Assembly (NCBI RefSeq): GCF_001606025.1
Contig: NZ_CP014945.1
Coordinates: forward strand, 1,798,001-1,862,000
Direction: 5' to 3'
Source: Psychrobacter alimentarius
GTDB lineage: Bacteria > Pseudomonadota > Gammaproteobacteria > Pseudomonadales > Moraxellaceae
Length of the DNA: 64,000 bases
In this document: one piece after another, positions 27,975 to 37,671 of the stretch
How the letters are laid out: the number at the start of each line of letters is the position of its first letter
Numbering within the stretch: the first letter of the stretch is position 1
Made by a program: the position numbers and the translations under genes
Notes under the pieces: model-generated
What the model was told of the DNA's origin: nothing
Seen by the model: only the letters and a program-made list of their open reading frames with translations
The model's database searches: none

Positions 27975-28799
27975 ATGACCACAGCTTTACTTGTTGCCGC
28001 GTTACTCATGGGGTTTTTTGGCTCTCCGCATTGCCTAGGTATGTGCGGCGGTCTTGTAACCGCATTCGGGTTATCGATGAAAGATTCAAGCCCAGCCAAA
28101 CGTCGTGCGCTGGTTGCCACTTATCATATTGGGCGTTTGGGCAGTTATGCATTTTTAGGTTTGATCGCAGGCTTGATTGGTACGACTGTGCTAGAGCCAT
28201 TGATGACTGGTAACAATCTGCCACGTATTTTATTGGGCTTAGTACTGGCCTTTGTTGGCGTAACCATGCTTGGTGCGCCGTTTTTGAATAAACTTGAACG
28301 GTTTGGTATGCGTTTTTGGCAGTACCTAAGCCCCCTTCGTCAAAAAGTATTCCCATTAAACACCTTTCCACGTGCTTTGACTGCGGGTCTGCTTTGGGGA
28401 TTTTTACCTTGTGGTTTGGTATATGGTGCATTACTTATCGCTGTGGTTGCTCATAATCCTATAAGCGGTGCGGCACTCATGTTTGTTTTCGGTTTGGGAA
28501 CAGTGCCGATGCTTGTAGCCACTCATGAAACCGTTGGCTGGTTGCGTGATAAAATTGGACGTTTCCGTTTAAGACAACTCAATGGTGCTGTGCTAGTGAT
28601 ATCTGGCTTAGCAGTTGTATTTACGCCCATCGTCATGTCTAGTATGCATGGTGGACATAGTCACGGTGGCAGCCATACAACTATGGATCACAGTAGCCAT
28701 TCTGATATGAGTCAAATGAATCACGATATGAACCCAGAGATGGATCATAGCATGCATGATATGAGTGATGACACTGAGACGATGCATCATGCTCATTGA
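27975..28799 (+). CDS. TauE/SafE-like membrane protein with His/Met-rich C-terminal tail
   Basis: This is a 274-residue protein with about six membrane helices; GFFGSPHCLGMCGGLV and GFLPCGLVYGAL place two cysteine motifs within membrane segments, as in the DsbD-like/SafE group linked to metal transport. The last 50 residues are packed with His and Met (HGGHSHGGSH, MDHSSHSDMSQMNHDM), a likely copper-binding tail. AGGAG at 27961-27965 abuts the ATG at 27966, so the ATG at 27975 is the better start. Neighbouring ccoS suggests copper handling for cbb3 oxidase. Confidence 0.83.
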   Translation: MTTALLVAALLMGFFGSPHCLGMCGGLVTAFGLSMKDSSPAKRRALVATYHIGRLGSYAFLGLIAGLIGTTVLEPLMTGNNLPRILLGLVLAFVGVTMLGAPFLNKLERFGMRFWQYLSPLRQKVFPLNTFPRALTAGLLWGFLPCGLVYGALLIAVVAHNPISGAALMFVFGLGTVPMLVATHETVGWLRDKIGRFRLRQLNGAVLVISGLAVVFTPIVMSSMHGGHSHGGSHTTMDHSSHSDMSQMNHDMNPEMDHSMHDMSDDTETMHHAH

Positions 28800-28839
28800 T
28801 TTTTAGAGAGTGTCTATAACGTCAATTTTTTCTATGAAT

Positions 28840-28887
28840 AATAAAAAAGTTCCTACTCTCGCTTCTGATAGTAGGAACTTTTTTATT
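28840..28887. terminator. Bidirectional terminator between the SafE-like and helicase genes
   Basis: Perfect 18-nt arms (28840-28857 and 28870-28887) with a 12-nt loop, A-rich on one side and T-rich on the other, lie between convergent genes. Confidence 0.93.
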
Positions 28888-28909
28888 GAGTACCGTTATT
28901 TTATAAAAA

Positions 28910-30064
28910 TTACTCTTGCCACTGCTCAAGCGCAAACTTAGTCTCTAAGTGATCTTCTAACGCTGGTATATTAAAAGCATCATCTTCACTCACAAAGCTG
29001 ATACTAATGCCTTTTTGTCCAGCGCGACCAGTACGTCCAATGCGATGCACATAATCGTCTGGTTGGTCAGGCAAAGTATAATTGATCACATGACTGATAT
29101 CATCGACATGAATACCGCGACCTGCTACGTCCGTCGCCACTAAAACTGAGGCATGACCATCTTTAAAACGCTGTAGATATTTTTCACGTTTTTGTTGAAT
29201 GACGTCACCCGATAACATGACAATTTTATGGGCTTGGCGCAGCTTATGATAAAGACGTTTGACTTGATCTTTGCGATTGGCAAAGATAATCACTTTTTCT
29301 ACCGTAGCATCATTAATAATGCGCTGCAACGCTGTTAGCTTTTGATCTTCCGTTAATAAGTAAAAATGCTGATCGACCAACTCACTGGTTTTGTGCTCAG
29401 GTTCAATCTCAACAAACTGGGGTTCATGTAACCAGCGGTAAGCTAAATTCATCACGTCTTGGTTGAAAGTCGCCGAAAATAATAAACTTTGACGATCCGT
29501 ATTAGCTGGCATTCGGCCTACTAGGCGTTTGATATCTGGGATAAATCCCATGTCGAGCATGCGATCAGCTTCATCTAATACCAGCACTTCCACACGATCT
29601 AAAAAAACCATGCCTTTATTGGCAAGATCAATGAGACGGCCAGGCGTTGCTACTAGAATATCAACATATTGACGATCAAGCTCATGCTGCTGATTTTCAT
29701 AATTGGTTCCACCCATGATGCACACACTATGAAGTGATGTGTACTTAGTCAAGGCAAGACAATCTTCAAATATTTGCTGAGCAAGTTCACGAGTGGGTGC
29801 CATGACCACGGCACGTGGCTCTCCTAAGTAGCGTTCTTCATCGCTACCAAAAGGACGCTTAAGTAGTGCTTCCATAATAGTCAATAAAAACGTTGCCGTC
29901 TTACCAGTACCCGTCTGTGCCTGCCCAATAGCATCTTGGTTTGCCAAAGTATGAGGCAGTATTTTTGCCTGAATAGGGGTCAATGCCGTAAACCCCAAGT
30001 CATTGATGGCACGTAACGTTGCAGCTGACAGTGGCAAGTCAGTAAAGGTCGTAAAATTACTCAA
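28910..30064 (-). CDS. DEAD-box RNA helicase, RhlB-like
   Basis: This 384-residue protein has all helicase core motifs: Q motif (FTALTPIQ), Walker A AQTGTGKT, DEAD box in VLDEADRML, SAT, and HRIGRTGRAG at motif VI. It lacks an extended C-terminal domain, so it is close to the RhlB/RhlE size class that works in mRNA decay or ribosome assembly. The start codon is TTG (30064), with AAAGGAC about 7 nt before it. Confidence 0.93.
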   Translation of the reverse strand: MSNFTTFTDLPLSAATLRAINDLGFTALTPIQAKILPHTLANQDAIGQAQTGTGKTATFLLTIMEALLKRPFGSDEERYLGEPRAVVMAPTRELAQQIFEDCLALTKYTSLHSVCIMGGTNYENQQHELDRQYVDILVATPGRLIDLANKGMVFLDRVEVLVLDEADRMLDMGFIPDIKRLVGRMPANTDRQSLLFSATFNQDVMNLAYRWLHEPQFVEIEPEHKTSELVDQHFYLLTEDQKLTALQRIINDATVEKVIIFANRKDQVKRLYHKLRQAHKIVMLSGDVIQQKREKYLQRFKDGHASVLVATDVAGRGIHVDDISHVINYTLPDQPDDYVHRIGRTGRAGQKGISISFVSEDDAFNIPALEDHLETKFALEQWQE

Positions 30065-30341
30065 AAAAATGTCCTTTTAAATGAATGGCTACTTATTATT
30101 GATTATAAATAGGTGTTGAATAATCGGTTGTCTTACTTTGCAACAGGAACAATGATGAAAACACCATTTGATCTGCACATCATTGACAAACATAGGAGCA
30201 TAAAAAAGTCAAACCCAATACCTTATTCTACCGAGTACATTGATTTTACTCAACACAGGTAAGATAAGCTGGGCTTGACTCAGTAGTATATCAGTAGTGT
30301 ATACAGACAATATAGCGAAACCGCTGTAATGACTGAATAGA

Positions 30342-30557
30342 TTACTCTCCTACTTTTCTGACTTCTTCAGCTTGAAGGCCTTTATCGCCTTCAACTACGC
30401 TAAACTCAACCTTTTCACCGTCTTTCAAAGAACGATAGCCATCACCTTGAATCGCACGGAAATGGACAAAAATGTCTTCTCCGCTGTCACGTTGAATGAA
30501 ACCAAAGCCTTTTGAGTCATTAAACCACTTAACGATACCTTGCTCACGAGCTGACAT
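30342..30557 (-). CDS. CspA-family cold-shock protein
   Basis: A single 71-residue cold-shock domain with RNP1 (KGFGFI) and RNP2 (DIFVHF), binding single-stranded nucleic acid as an RNA chaperone. It is preceded by a long region without genes that could encode the structured leader that such genes often have. It probably supports growth in cold, which fits a Psychrobacter-like organism. Confidence 0.97.
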   Translation of the reverse strand: MSAREQGIVKWFNDSKGFGFIQRDSGEDIFVHFRAIQGDGYRSLKDGEKVEFSVVEGDKGLQAEEVRKVGE

Positions 30558-30994
30558 AATATTGCTTCCTAAAAAAGTCCGCTTAGCCCCAAATTCCTTT
30601 GCAACATTGCATACAAACGGGATCTAAGATTATAAAATCAAAAACTTAAGAGTACTACTTTTACCATCATTATTTGCATAAAGCCGTCGTCTTAAAGAGT
30701 TGTTCTTATAACCAAAAACTCTCTTCTTCAAAAGCTCATCATAATGATAGTAACAAACTTGCAATAAATATTGCGTAAAAAATATCATAGCACGGGTTTT
30801 TAGCAACATAAAGACTTTTAATCTGTTTTTTATTCTTTATTTCATTTACGCCATAATTTTTTTATAACCTTATGAGCAAGCTGTTATCATAAAGAGACAT
30901 ACTATTAAATTACCTCTTTTTACTTTTTTATCATCGATATATTTCACAATGCATTATAATTTACCCCCACTGCGCAACTGTTATAGAGAACATT
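30558..30994. other. Divergent intergenic region of csp and aroQ
   Basis: These 437 AT-rich nt hold the leader of the cold-shock gene and the promoters of both genes. A TATGAT box on the minus strand (near 30785) would give a leader of about 220 nt. TATAAT at 30955-30960 could be the -10 of aroQ. No open frame is seen. Confidence 0.45.
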
Positions 30995-31561
30995 ATGACA
31001 ACCCCTTCTCAATCTGCATCAAGTACAGAAACCTCGGATCAACACACCACTAAACGCCTTACCCACAAATTACTGCTTATTAATGGCGTCAATTTGAATT
31101 TGCTGGGTAAGCGCGAGCCTGAGATTTATGGTCATACAACGCTTGTAGACATTGAGAAACGTTTGATAGCTCGCGCTGCTGAGTACGGTATTGAGTTGAT
31201 TTGTATACAATCAAATCATGAAGGCCAGCTGGTTGATGAAATACAGCATTATGGATTACTGGCCAATGCAACCGAGCAAGTGGATGCGATAATTATTAAT
31301 CCTGCCGCCTTTACTCATACCTCGGTGGCGCTACGCGATGCATTGCTAGCCACACAAAAACCCTTTATAGAAGTACATCTATCTAATGTTCATGCGCGCG
31401 AGCCTTTTCGTCATCATTCTTATTTGAGCAATGTCGCTGTTGGTGTTATCTGCGGCTTGGGACATTTGGGGTATCAAATGGCATTAACGTATTGGCTTGA
31501 TAATCTTTACTCTGTGGATATGAACGATATAGATACTCATAACTTCAATCGTAACGACTGA
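30995..31561 (+). CDS. aroQ: Type II 3-dehydroquinate dehydratase
   Basis: AroQ makes 3-dehydroshikimate in the shikimate pathway. The 188-residue protein has [20 protein letters not shown] with the catalytic Tyr, [18 protein letters not shown], and [18 protein letters not shown] at the C-terminal side. A polar N-terminal extension of about 22 residues precedes the core. It stands alone on the plus strand upstream of the UbiB-family gene. Confidence 0.95.
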   Translation: MTTPSQSASSTETSDQHTTKRLTHKLLLINGVNLNLLGKREPEIYGHTTLVDIEKRLIARAAEYGIELICIQSNHEGQLVDEIQHYGLLANATEQVDAIIINPAAFTHTSVALRDALLATQKPFIEVHLSNVHAREPFRHHSYLSNVAVGVICGLGHLGYQMALTYWLDNLYSVDMNDIDTHNFNRND

Positions 31562-31685
31562 TATCAGTAAAAGATTAGAGCTTGCATTAGATAACTTTTT
31601 TATCAGCACATTAGTTAAACAGCAATCATCTGGTTAAAGTATTAGAATTACGGCTGAGCAAACAATCCACTATATGGTGATATGA

Positions 31686-32987
31686 ATGGCAAAATCGTCT
31701 GGAAAGCGCTTTATGAAACTCGCTGGCATGACAGCAAGTATTGCCGGTAAAGCAGCTAAAAACTCATTTAAGCATCTCTCAAGTGACGAAGAAAAACGCT
31801 TACAAGCGCGCTCAGAGCTAATGCAAGACGTGGGTATTCAGATAGCCGAAACCTTGGGAGAAATGAAAGGCGCAGTCATGAAGGTGGGACAAATTGCATC
31901 ACAATATAAAGATGTGTTCCCCCCGGAAGTGGCTACTGCACTAGAAAAACTGCAAAAAGATGCACCGCCCATGCCTTATGCGCAAATACGCGTACAAGTA
32001 GAGCGGGAACTAAAAGCACCCATAAAAGAGCTGTTCAGCGAATTTGAAGAAGTGCCCTTTGCCGCCGCATCTATTGGACAAGTGCATAAAGCCATTTTGC
32101 CATCTGGACAAAAAGTGGTGGTAAAAGTTCAGTATCCTGATGTGGATGAAAACTGCGATAGCGACCTAAAACAAGTCCGTATGGCATTGAAAATCGCTGG
32201 TGTGCTCAACATGAGCAAACAGCTACAAGAACAACTATTTAATGAAATTCGCCAAAGCTTGCATGACGAGTTGGACTATATTAAAGAAGCCCATAATTTA
32301 CGAGTGTTTGGGGCTTTTCATGCAGATGATGAAGGACTTATCATCCCTAAAGTTATTACCAGTCACTCATCCAAGCGCATTTTGACTTTGACTGAAGAGA
32401 TGGGCGAAACTCTGACAGTTGCTGCAACTTGGAATAACGACATTAAACAAAAGATAGCTGAGCGATTGTTCCACTTTACCGCAGGGCAACTATTTGGGTT
32501 GTATCGTATGCATTGTGACCCACACCCAGGTAACTTTGCTTTTCGAGAAGATGGCAGCGTCGTGGCTTATGATTTTGGTGGGATTCGTAGCTATAGTGAT
32601 AGCGAAGTTCAACTGTTTCGTCGATTCGCCAAACATGCCATCAAAGGTGATGTAACGGCACTTGAGCAGGACTTGATTGCCTTAGATATCCGCCGTGATG
32701 ATGATAAAAACATACCGGGAGAATTTTATGAAAAATGGTTATCTATTGGTCTAAAACCTTTGTCTATTAAGCCTTATCATGAGGGCGATTTTGATTTTGG
32801 TAGCAGTCAGATACATCACGAAGCCATTGCACAAATGCGTACCTCTTTAAAATACTTTGGACAATTTCAACCTTCTGCAACCACTATGATGTTAGATCGC
32901 ACCATATCAGGACAGTATTGGAACTTAGTTAATCTAGGGGTTAAGATTGACCTATCGCCATTCGTTGATGAGTATATTGACGTATAA
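31686..32987 (+). CDS. ABC1/UbiB-family atypical kinase
   Basis: The 433-residue protein has the UbiB/ADCK signature GAVMKVGQIASQ (KxGQ motif), an Ala-rich nucleotide loop (AAASIGQVHKA), and the catalytic and metal motifs HCDPHPGNF and YDFGG. Such proteins bind or hydrolyse ATP and support ubiquinone synthesis or lipid handling. It lacks the two C-terminal membrane helices of UbiB itself, so it is a paralogue of the AarF/ADCK type rather than the true ubiB. Its target is unknown. Confidence 0.9.
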   Translation: MAKSSGKRFMKLAGMTASIAGKAAKNSFKHLSSDEEKRLQARSELMQDVGIQIAETLGEMKGAVMKVGQIASQYKDVFPPEVATALEKLQKDAPPMPYAQIRVQVERELKAPIKELFSEFEEVPFAAASIGQVHKAILPSGQKVVVKVQYPDVDENCDSDLKQVRMALKIAGVLNMSKQLQEQLFNEIRQSLHDELDYIKEAHNLRVFGAFHADDEGLIIPKVITSHSSKRILTLTEEMGETLTVAATWNNDIKQKIAERLFHFTAGQLFGLYRMHCDPHPGNFAFREDGSVVAYDFGGIRSYSDSEVQLFRRFAKHAIKGDVTALEQDLIALDIRRDDDKNIPGEFYEKWLSIGLKPLSIKPYHEGDFDFGSSQIHHEAIAQMRTSLKYFGQFQPSATTMMLDRTISGQYWNLVNLGVKIDLSPFVDEYIDV

Positions 32988-33033
32988 ACGATAATTGCGC
33001 CTCTAAACGTTAGACGAATACTAGTGCCCCTAT

Positions 33034-33864
33034 CTAGACATGTAATGCATGACCACAGCGATCACAAAACTCTGCCCCTATAGCATGCCCAAACTTACCA
33101 CAGTTTGGACAAGTAACTGGATCGAGCTGCGGACGCATGTTACGCGTCAACTCTGAGGTAAAGATACCGGTTGGTACCGCAATGACAGCATAACCTGTAA
33201 TCATGACCATCGTTGCAATGGCCTGACCAAGTGGCGTTTTCGGTGAAATATCACCATATCCCACTGTGGTTAACGTCACAACTGCCCAATAAATAGAGAT
33301 TGGAATACTTGTAAAGCCGTTTTCTGGTCCTTCTACCACGTACACGATAGAGCCATAAATAGTCACCAAGAGAACAAGCGATAAGAAAAATACCGTTATC
33401 TTTTGCTGACTGGTTCTCAGTGCTGAAGCCAAAAAACCTGCTTGCTGCATATAAGCTTTGAGTTTGAGGACTCGAAACACGCGTAAAAGACGCAAAATAC
33501 GTATGACGATAAGATACTGCACGCCACCAAAGACAAGGCTCAAATAACTGGGTAAAATGGACAGTAAATCTACAACGCCAAAAAAACTAAATACGTATCG
33601 AAAGCGATTGGGTGCCGAAAACAGCCTTAATATATATTCAATCGTGAACAAAATAGTAAAAAACCATTCTGCATAAAAAAATATCGTCCCATATTGCAAA
33701 CGTACAAACAACACACTGTCTAACATGACCACGCCCACACTGGCTAAAATTGCAATGAGCAACACAATATCGAAAAGCTTGCCCAAGCGGGTATCCGTAC
33801 CTTCAATAATGATATGAATGCGGTTACGTAAGTGTGTGATGGCTTCAGCAGTTGGTTGTTTCAT
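33034..33864 (-). CDS. Voltage-gated potassium channel subunit with C-terminal zinc ribbon
   Basis: Six membrane segments are visible: an S1-S4 voltage sensor with the arginine-rich RILRLLRVFRVLK, and a pore with the selectivity filter TTVGYGD. The C terminus is unusual: CPNCGKFGHAIGAEFCDRC forms a CxxC...CxxC zinc ribbon. The start at 33864 (MKQPTAEAIT), with GGA 5-6 nt upstream, is preferred to the open frame start at 33906. It would carry K+ across the inner membrane. Confidence 0.88.
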   Translation of the reverse strand: MKQPTAEAITHLRNRIHIIIEGTDTRLGKLFDIVLLIAILASVGVVMLDSVLFVRLQYGTIFFYAEWFFTILFTIEYILRLFSAPNRFRYVFSFFGVVDLLSILPSYLSLVFGGVQYLIVIRILRLLRVFRVLKLKAYMQQAGFLASALRTSQQKITVFFLSLVLLVTIYGSIVYVVEGPENGFTSIPISIYWAVVTLTTVGYGDISPKTPLGQAIATMVMITGYAVIAVPTGIFTSELTRNMRPQLDPVTCPNCGKFGHAIGAEFCDRCGHALHV

Positions 33865-34179
33865 AGAATCCGTACGTCGTAAAATCAATGGCTTGATAAT
33901 AAGCAATGACTTAAAATATGATGAATAAGGCCAAGTTAGTTAAAATACACGAAACTGGTTTATAATATTACTGACTTATCGCCGTTAATATAGTTTATAA
34001 GTTGCCACAGTGTAGCAAAAAAGCACTTCTAACAACATACAAATCGTTAACACATAGGTAGCTCTATTACGTTAAATACACGGATATTCCGAGTAGGAAA
34101 CGCGCGTTTGAGTATTTATAAGTGTTATTAATCGGTTTTTTAAGCATAAAAAATAATACGCAAAAATTAAGGATGTTAT

Positions 34180-34929
34180 ATGGCAGGCCATTCAAAATGG
34201 GCAAATATCAAACACCGTAAAGCCCGTCAGGATGCGGTAAAAGGTAAAATATTTACCAAAATTATTCGTGAAATTGTTTCTGCTGCCAAGCAAGGTGATC
34301 CTGATCCGGATAAGAACCCACGCTTGCGTGCTGTCATCGAAAAAGCATTGTCAGTCAATATGACCCGAGACACCATCAATCGCGCTGTCGATCGTGGTAC
34401 TGGTGGCGGTGATAACGAAAACATGGAAGAAGTCAGCTATGAGGGTTATGGGGTTGGCGGTGTGGCAGTATTGGTTGAGACTATGACTGACAATCTTAAT
34501 CGTACCGTTAGCGAAGTACGTCATGCATTTACAAAAAATGATGGTAATTTGGGCACATCAGGATCAGTGGCTTACCTATTTACCAAACGTGGTGAAATCA
34601 GTTTTAATGATACCAACTTAGAAGAAGACGTCATGCTGGTTGCACTAGAGGCTGGCGCGCTCGATATCGAAAATGATGGCGAAACATTGATGGTCATCAC
34701 TGAATGGGAAAGTTTTGGTCAAGTTCAAGACGCGCTTAATGCTGCTGGTCTTGTCTCTGACAATGCAGAAGTGACTATGTCACCCTCAACCACAGCTGAA
34801 ATAGACAATGTGGAAGATGCCGAAAAAATCCTAAAAATGATCGATATGTTAGAAGATGCTGATGATGTGCAAGAAGTTTATACTAACGTTAACTTCTCTG
34901 CTGATGTAATGGCACAGCTTGAGCAATAA
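34180..34929 (+). CDS. YebC/PmpR-family transcriptional regulator or ribosome-associated factor
   Basis: This is a 249-residue YebC-family protein: [18 protein letters not shown] at the N terminus, [14 protein letters not shown] in domain 2 and the acidic C-terminal part. Family members act as DNA-binding regulators or help ribosomes translate proline stretches. AAGGA precedes the ATG. It is not followed by ruvC in this window. A good terminator follows. Confidence 0.96.
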   Translation: MAGHSKWANIKHRKARQDAVKGKIFTKIIREIVSAAKQGDPDPDKNPRLRAVIEKALSVNMTRDTINRAVDRGTGGGDNENMEEVSYEGYGVGGVAVLVETMTDNLNRTVSEVRHAFTKNDGNLGTSGSVAYLFTKRGEISFNDTNLEEDVMLVALEAGALDIENDGETLMVITEWESFGQVQDALNAAGLVSDNAEVTMSPSTTAEIDNVEDAEKILKMIDMLEDADDVQEVYTNVNFSADVMAQLEQ

Positions 34930-34958
34930 GTTTATTCAATCATTGGTTGTTACTCACA

Positions 34959-34993
34959 AAAGAGGCCAAACGCCATAAACGTTCGGCCTCTTT
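34959..34993 (+). terminator. Terminator after the YebC-family gene
   Basis: Arms aaagaggcc (34959-34967) and ggcctcttt (34985-34993) plus a second short stem (aacg/cgtt) enclose a 7-nt loop, followed by tgtatttt. It lies in a convergent gap with ogt. Confidence 0.88.
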
Positions 34994-35035
34994 GTATTTT
35001 ACGACTGATAGCTGTTGGTGATAACTCAACTCAAA

Positions 35036-35635
35036 CTAGACTTTGCAGGTAATTCCTTCTAGCGCTAATAAGTACTCTTTCTTATCCAGTCCACCTGTAT
35101 AACCACCAAGTTTACCATCACTGCTGATGACTCGATGACAGGGAATAATCACGCTGAAGGGATTTTTACCATTGGCTTGCGCTACTGCACGAAAGCCTTT
35201 GGGATTATCTACACGCTGAGCAAGAGTGGCATAACTAATAGTCTCGCCATATCCAATCTCTTGCAGTGCACCCCAAACTCGCTGCTGAAATGCTGTACCC
35301 GCACTGGTATCAATTGGCAAGTCAAAGTCACTACGCTGTCCTTGCATATAATTCTGTATCTGAGCAATGCTTGCCAGCAATACCTCTTGTTCTTTGTCAT
35401 TGGACTCTAACTGATCAGCAGCGATAAATGTCACCTCATCGACATCAAATTTATAATGCTTTGATAAAGCTTTGAGTTTGATTTTATCTTGCCAGTGCTC
35501 ATCAAGCGCAAGCCAATTACACCAAATCAGCTTTGCCGTATTGTTGATGACATGGCTTGCCAGCAACAAAGCAGCCTTAGGTGATGAGCTATTATTGTGA
35601 ACGATATCGGTTAATACAACGCTAGTAACGATCAT
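35036..35635 (-). CDS. ogt: Methylated-DNA--[protein]-cysteine S-methyltransferase
   Basis: The 199-residue protein has the acceptor Cys in the PCHRVI motif with GYTGGLDKKEYLLALEG after it and a variable N-terminal domain. It removes alkyl groups from O6-methylguanine in one suicide transfer. Domain content fits Ogt (no Ada regulatory domain). It is 45 nt downstream of ftsY and on the same strand, so co-expression is possible. Confidence 0.94.
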   Translation of the reverse strand: MIVTSVVLTDIVHNNSSSPKAALLLASHVINNTAKLIWCNWLALDEHWQDKIKLKALSKHYKFDVDEVTFIAADQLESNDKEQEVLLASIAQIQNYMQGQRSDFDLPIDTSAGTAFQQRVWGALQEIGYGETISYATLAQRVDNPKGFRAVAQANGKNPFSVIIPCHRVISSDGKLGGYTGGLDKKEYLLALEGITCKV

Positions 35636-35680
35636 ATACTGACTCCTGTCCTATTATTTGGTTGCTGGCAGTTTCGCTAA

Positions 35681-37111
35681 TTACTCTTTATCGTCTGTTT
35701 CAAACAATGCGGCGACGAACTGTTTTGGACTAAAGGCACGTAAATCATCAATCGATTCGCCCACTCCAATATAACGAATAGGTACATCGGTCGTCTCAGC
35801 AATATTGAAGACCACCCCACCTTTAGCCGTACCATCTAGTTTGGTGATGGTAATACCCGTCAATGGTACCGCTTTATTAAACAATTCAACTTGGTTAATT
35901 GCATTTTGACCTGTGCCAGCATCAAGAACAATCATACCTTCGTGCGGTGCGCTTGGATCCGCTTTACGCATGACTCGTACCACTTTCTCCAGCTCAGCCA
36001 TCAGATGCGTTTTGTTTTGCAGACGTCCTGCCGTGTCTGCGATTAGCACATCGATATTCTTTGCTTTGGCAGACTGCATGGCATCAAAGATAACAGAAGC
36101 ACTATCAGAACCATGACCTTGCGCTACAACTGGGATGTTGTTGCGCTCACCCCAAATCTGTAGCTGCTCGGTGGCCGCCGCGCGGAATGTATCACCTGCC
36201 GCCAGCATGACTGATTTGCCTTCACCTTGTAAACGCTTGGCAAGCTTGCCGATAGTCGTGGTTTTCCCCACCCCATTGACCCCCACCATCAAGATAACAA
36301 ATGGTTTTTTGCTGGTATCAATCACGAGCGGCTCAACTTTGGGGGTTAAGATATCAACCAACTCACTTTGTAATGCTTTATACAATGAATGGGCATAGAT
36401 CAGATCGCCACGGGCCGTCTGCTCAGTTAAGCTTTTGATAATGCGATTGGTGGCATTGACACCAATATCGGCAACCAACAACTGATCTTCAACTTCTTCT
36501 AAAAGCTCATCATCGATCTCTTTACCACCGATAAGAATACTGACCATACCTTCAGCCAAATTCTTACGTGACTTACTAAGCCCCGTTTTCATACGATTAA
36601 ACCAGCTGCCTGATTTTTTATTTTCTTGAGTCTCTTGTGATTCTACAGCAGGGTTTTCTAGTTCTGGCGCTTTTGGTTGGTTGTCCATAGGCGCAACGCT
36701 TGGCGTATCCCCTAACTGCTCTTGTAACGGCATAGCTGGGATAGAAGGCATAGCATTAACATTAGCGTTTACTGCTACATTTGTTTCTTGAGTATCTGAC
36801 TTGGTATCTGAAAAACTTTCAAATGTATTGTAGGGTGCACTCTGTCCTTCTGTCATACCAACGGGAGTACCCAAAGCGATACTATTAGATTCATCCGTAT
36901 TGACGATACCTTGATCGCTTGTATCATTTACTTGTTGTTCTGGTATGCTTTTATTATTGGGCGTTTTGGTTGCGACGGTATCTTCAGTCTCATCAATAAT
37001 GGGGACAGATTGCGTCGGCAGACTGGGTAAGGTAATATCATCGTCATCTAAGTCATCAAGATCGCCGTCAAGATTGATGACCACACGATTGCTATTATTT
37101 GGATTGTTCAT
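35681..37111 (-). CDS. ftsY: Signal recognition particle receptor
   Basis: FtsY receives SRP-ribosome complexes at the membrane. The C-terminal NG domain (from about residue 165) has the GTPase motifs GVNGVGKTTTIGKLA, DTAGR and TKLDGTAKGG. The N-terminal 160 residues are acidic and repetitive in character (many Asp, Asn, Thr, Pro), the usual variable A domain. Total 476 residues. It starts right at the divergent small lipoprotein region. Confidence 0.97.
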   Translation of the reverse strand: MNNPNNSNRVVINLDGDLDDLDDDDITLPSLPTQSVPIIDETEDTVATKTPNNKSIPEQQVNDTSDQGIVNTDESNSIALGTPVGMTEGQSAPYNTFESFSDTKSDTQETNVAVNANVNAMPSIPAMPLQEQLGDTPSVAPMDNQPKAPELENPAVESQETQENKKSGSWFNRMKTGLSKSRKNLAEGMVSILIGGKEIDDELLEEVEDQLLVADIGVNATNRIIKSLTEQTARGDLIYAHSLYKALQSELVDILTPKVEPLVIDTSKKPFVILMVGVNGVGKTTTIGKLAKRLQGEGKSVMLAAGDTFRAAATEQLQIWGERNNIPVVAQGHGSDSASVIFDAMQSAKAKNIDVLIADTAGRLQNKTHLMAELEKVVRVMRKADPSAPHEGMIVLDAGTGQNAINQVELFNKAVPLTGITITKLDGTAKGGVVFNIAETTDVPIRYIGVGESIDDLRAFSPKQFVAALFETDDKE

Positions 37112-37424
37112 AAGCTTGCCCTAAAAGTTATCACTATCAATTATTCGTTTATTTTAAGTAGATTTATATATCGTCATAAGCGTACTGCCTTATGACAGAC
37201 AATTTTTAGTCTAGTTTAGCATAGTTCGAGTGGTGCTCAGACCTTACCATCGTAGACTATCATCAAAATTTACAAGTTTAAAAGACCAACGGATGATTTG
37301 AGAAAGTTTCGCTTAAGATTCGGACACAAAAATCCGACCTGTTGTCAGCCGAACTTCGCCTACTCTAACAAGCTTTACTTCATCATTTTCTTGTCACTTT
37401 ATACTTAATTTATAGGAATTACCT
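37112..37424. other. Upstream region shared by ftsY and the small lipoprotein gene
   Basis: An AT-rich 313-nt gap between divergent genes, carrying their promoters. A small inverted repeat (cgga/tccg) occurs near 37320. No gene or strong terminator is seen. Confidence 0.45.
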
Positions 37425-37592
37425 ATGACATCATTATCCACTCTTTGTAAAAAACAAAGCAAAAAAACAGCGGCCATTAGCGCCACCTTATTATTCGCGA
37501 CATTTGCTCTATCAGCTGTTTCAGGTTGTACGACCACGCAAGAGTTTAAACCGACGGCTAGCGTAATGGTTGGGGCACACAAATCATTATAA
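37425..37592 (+). CDS. Small lipoprotein of 55 residues, function unknown
   Basis: The short frame reads MTSLSTLCKKQSKKTAAISA and then a hydrophobic stretch ending in the lipobox AVSGC, with the acylated Cys at residue 35; only about 20 residues follow. AGGA lies 7 nt before the ATG, which makes translation likely. It is upstream of the first M16 peptidase by 79 nt, on the same strand, so the two may be cotranscribed. No family is recognised; entericidin-like membrane lipoproteins are a comparison only. Confidence 0.7.
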   Translation: MTSLSTLCKKQSKKTAAISATLLFATFALSAVSGCTTTQEFKPTASVMVGAHKSL

Positions 37593-37671
37593 AACCGCTT
37601 ATGGTTATATTTGGATGTGGTGCATCCATCCCTTCCTCTACAACTTGTCATTTATATAAGTAGAACATACC

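Noticed and set aside
28608..28796. Antisense frame rich in His and Met opposite the SafE-like gene
   Set aside because: It is the mirror of the His/Met codons on the sense strand and has no start signal or family match.
34098..34109. 12-nt palindrome aaacgcgcgttt upstream of the YebC gene
   Set aside because: It is short and GC-dense at the centre; a single occurrence with no second site is not enough for an operator call.
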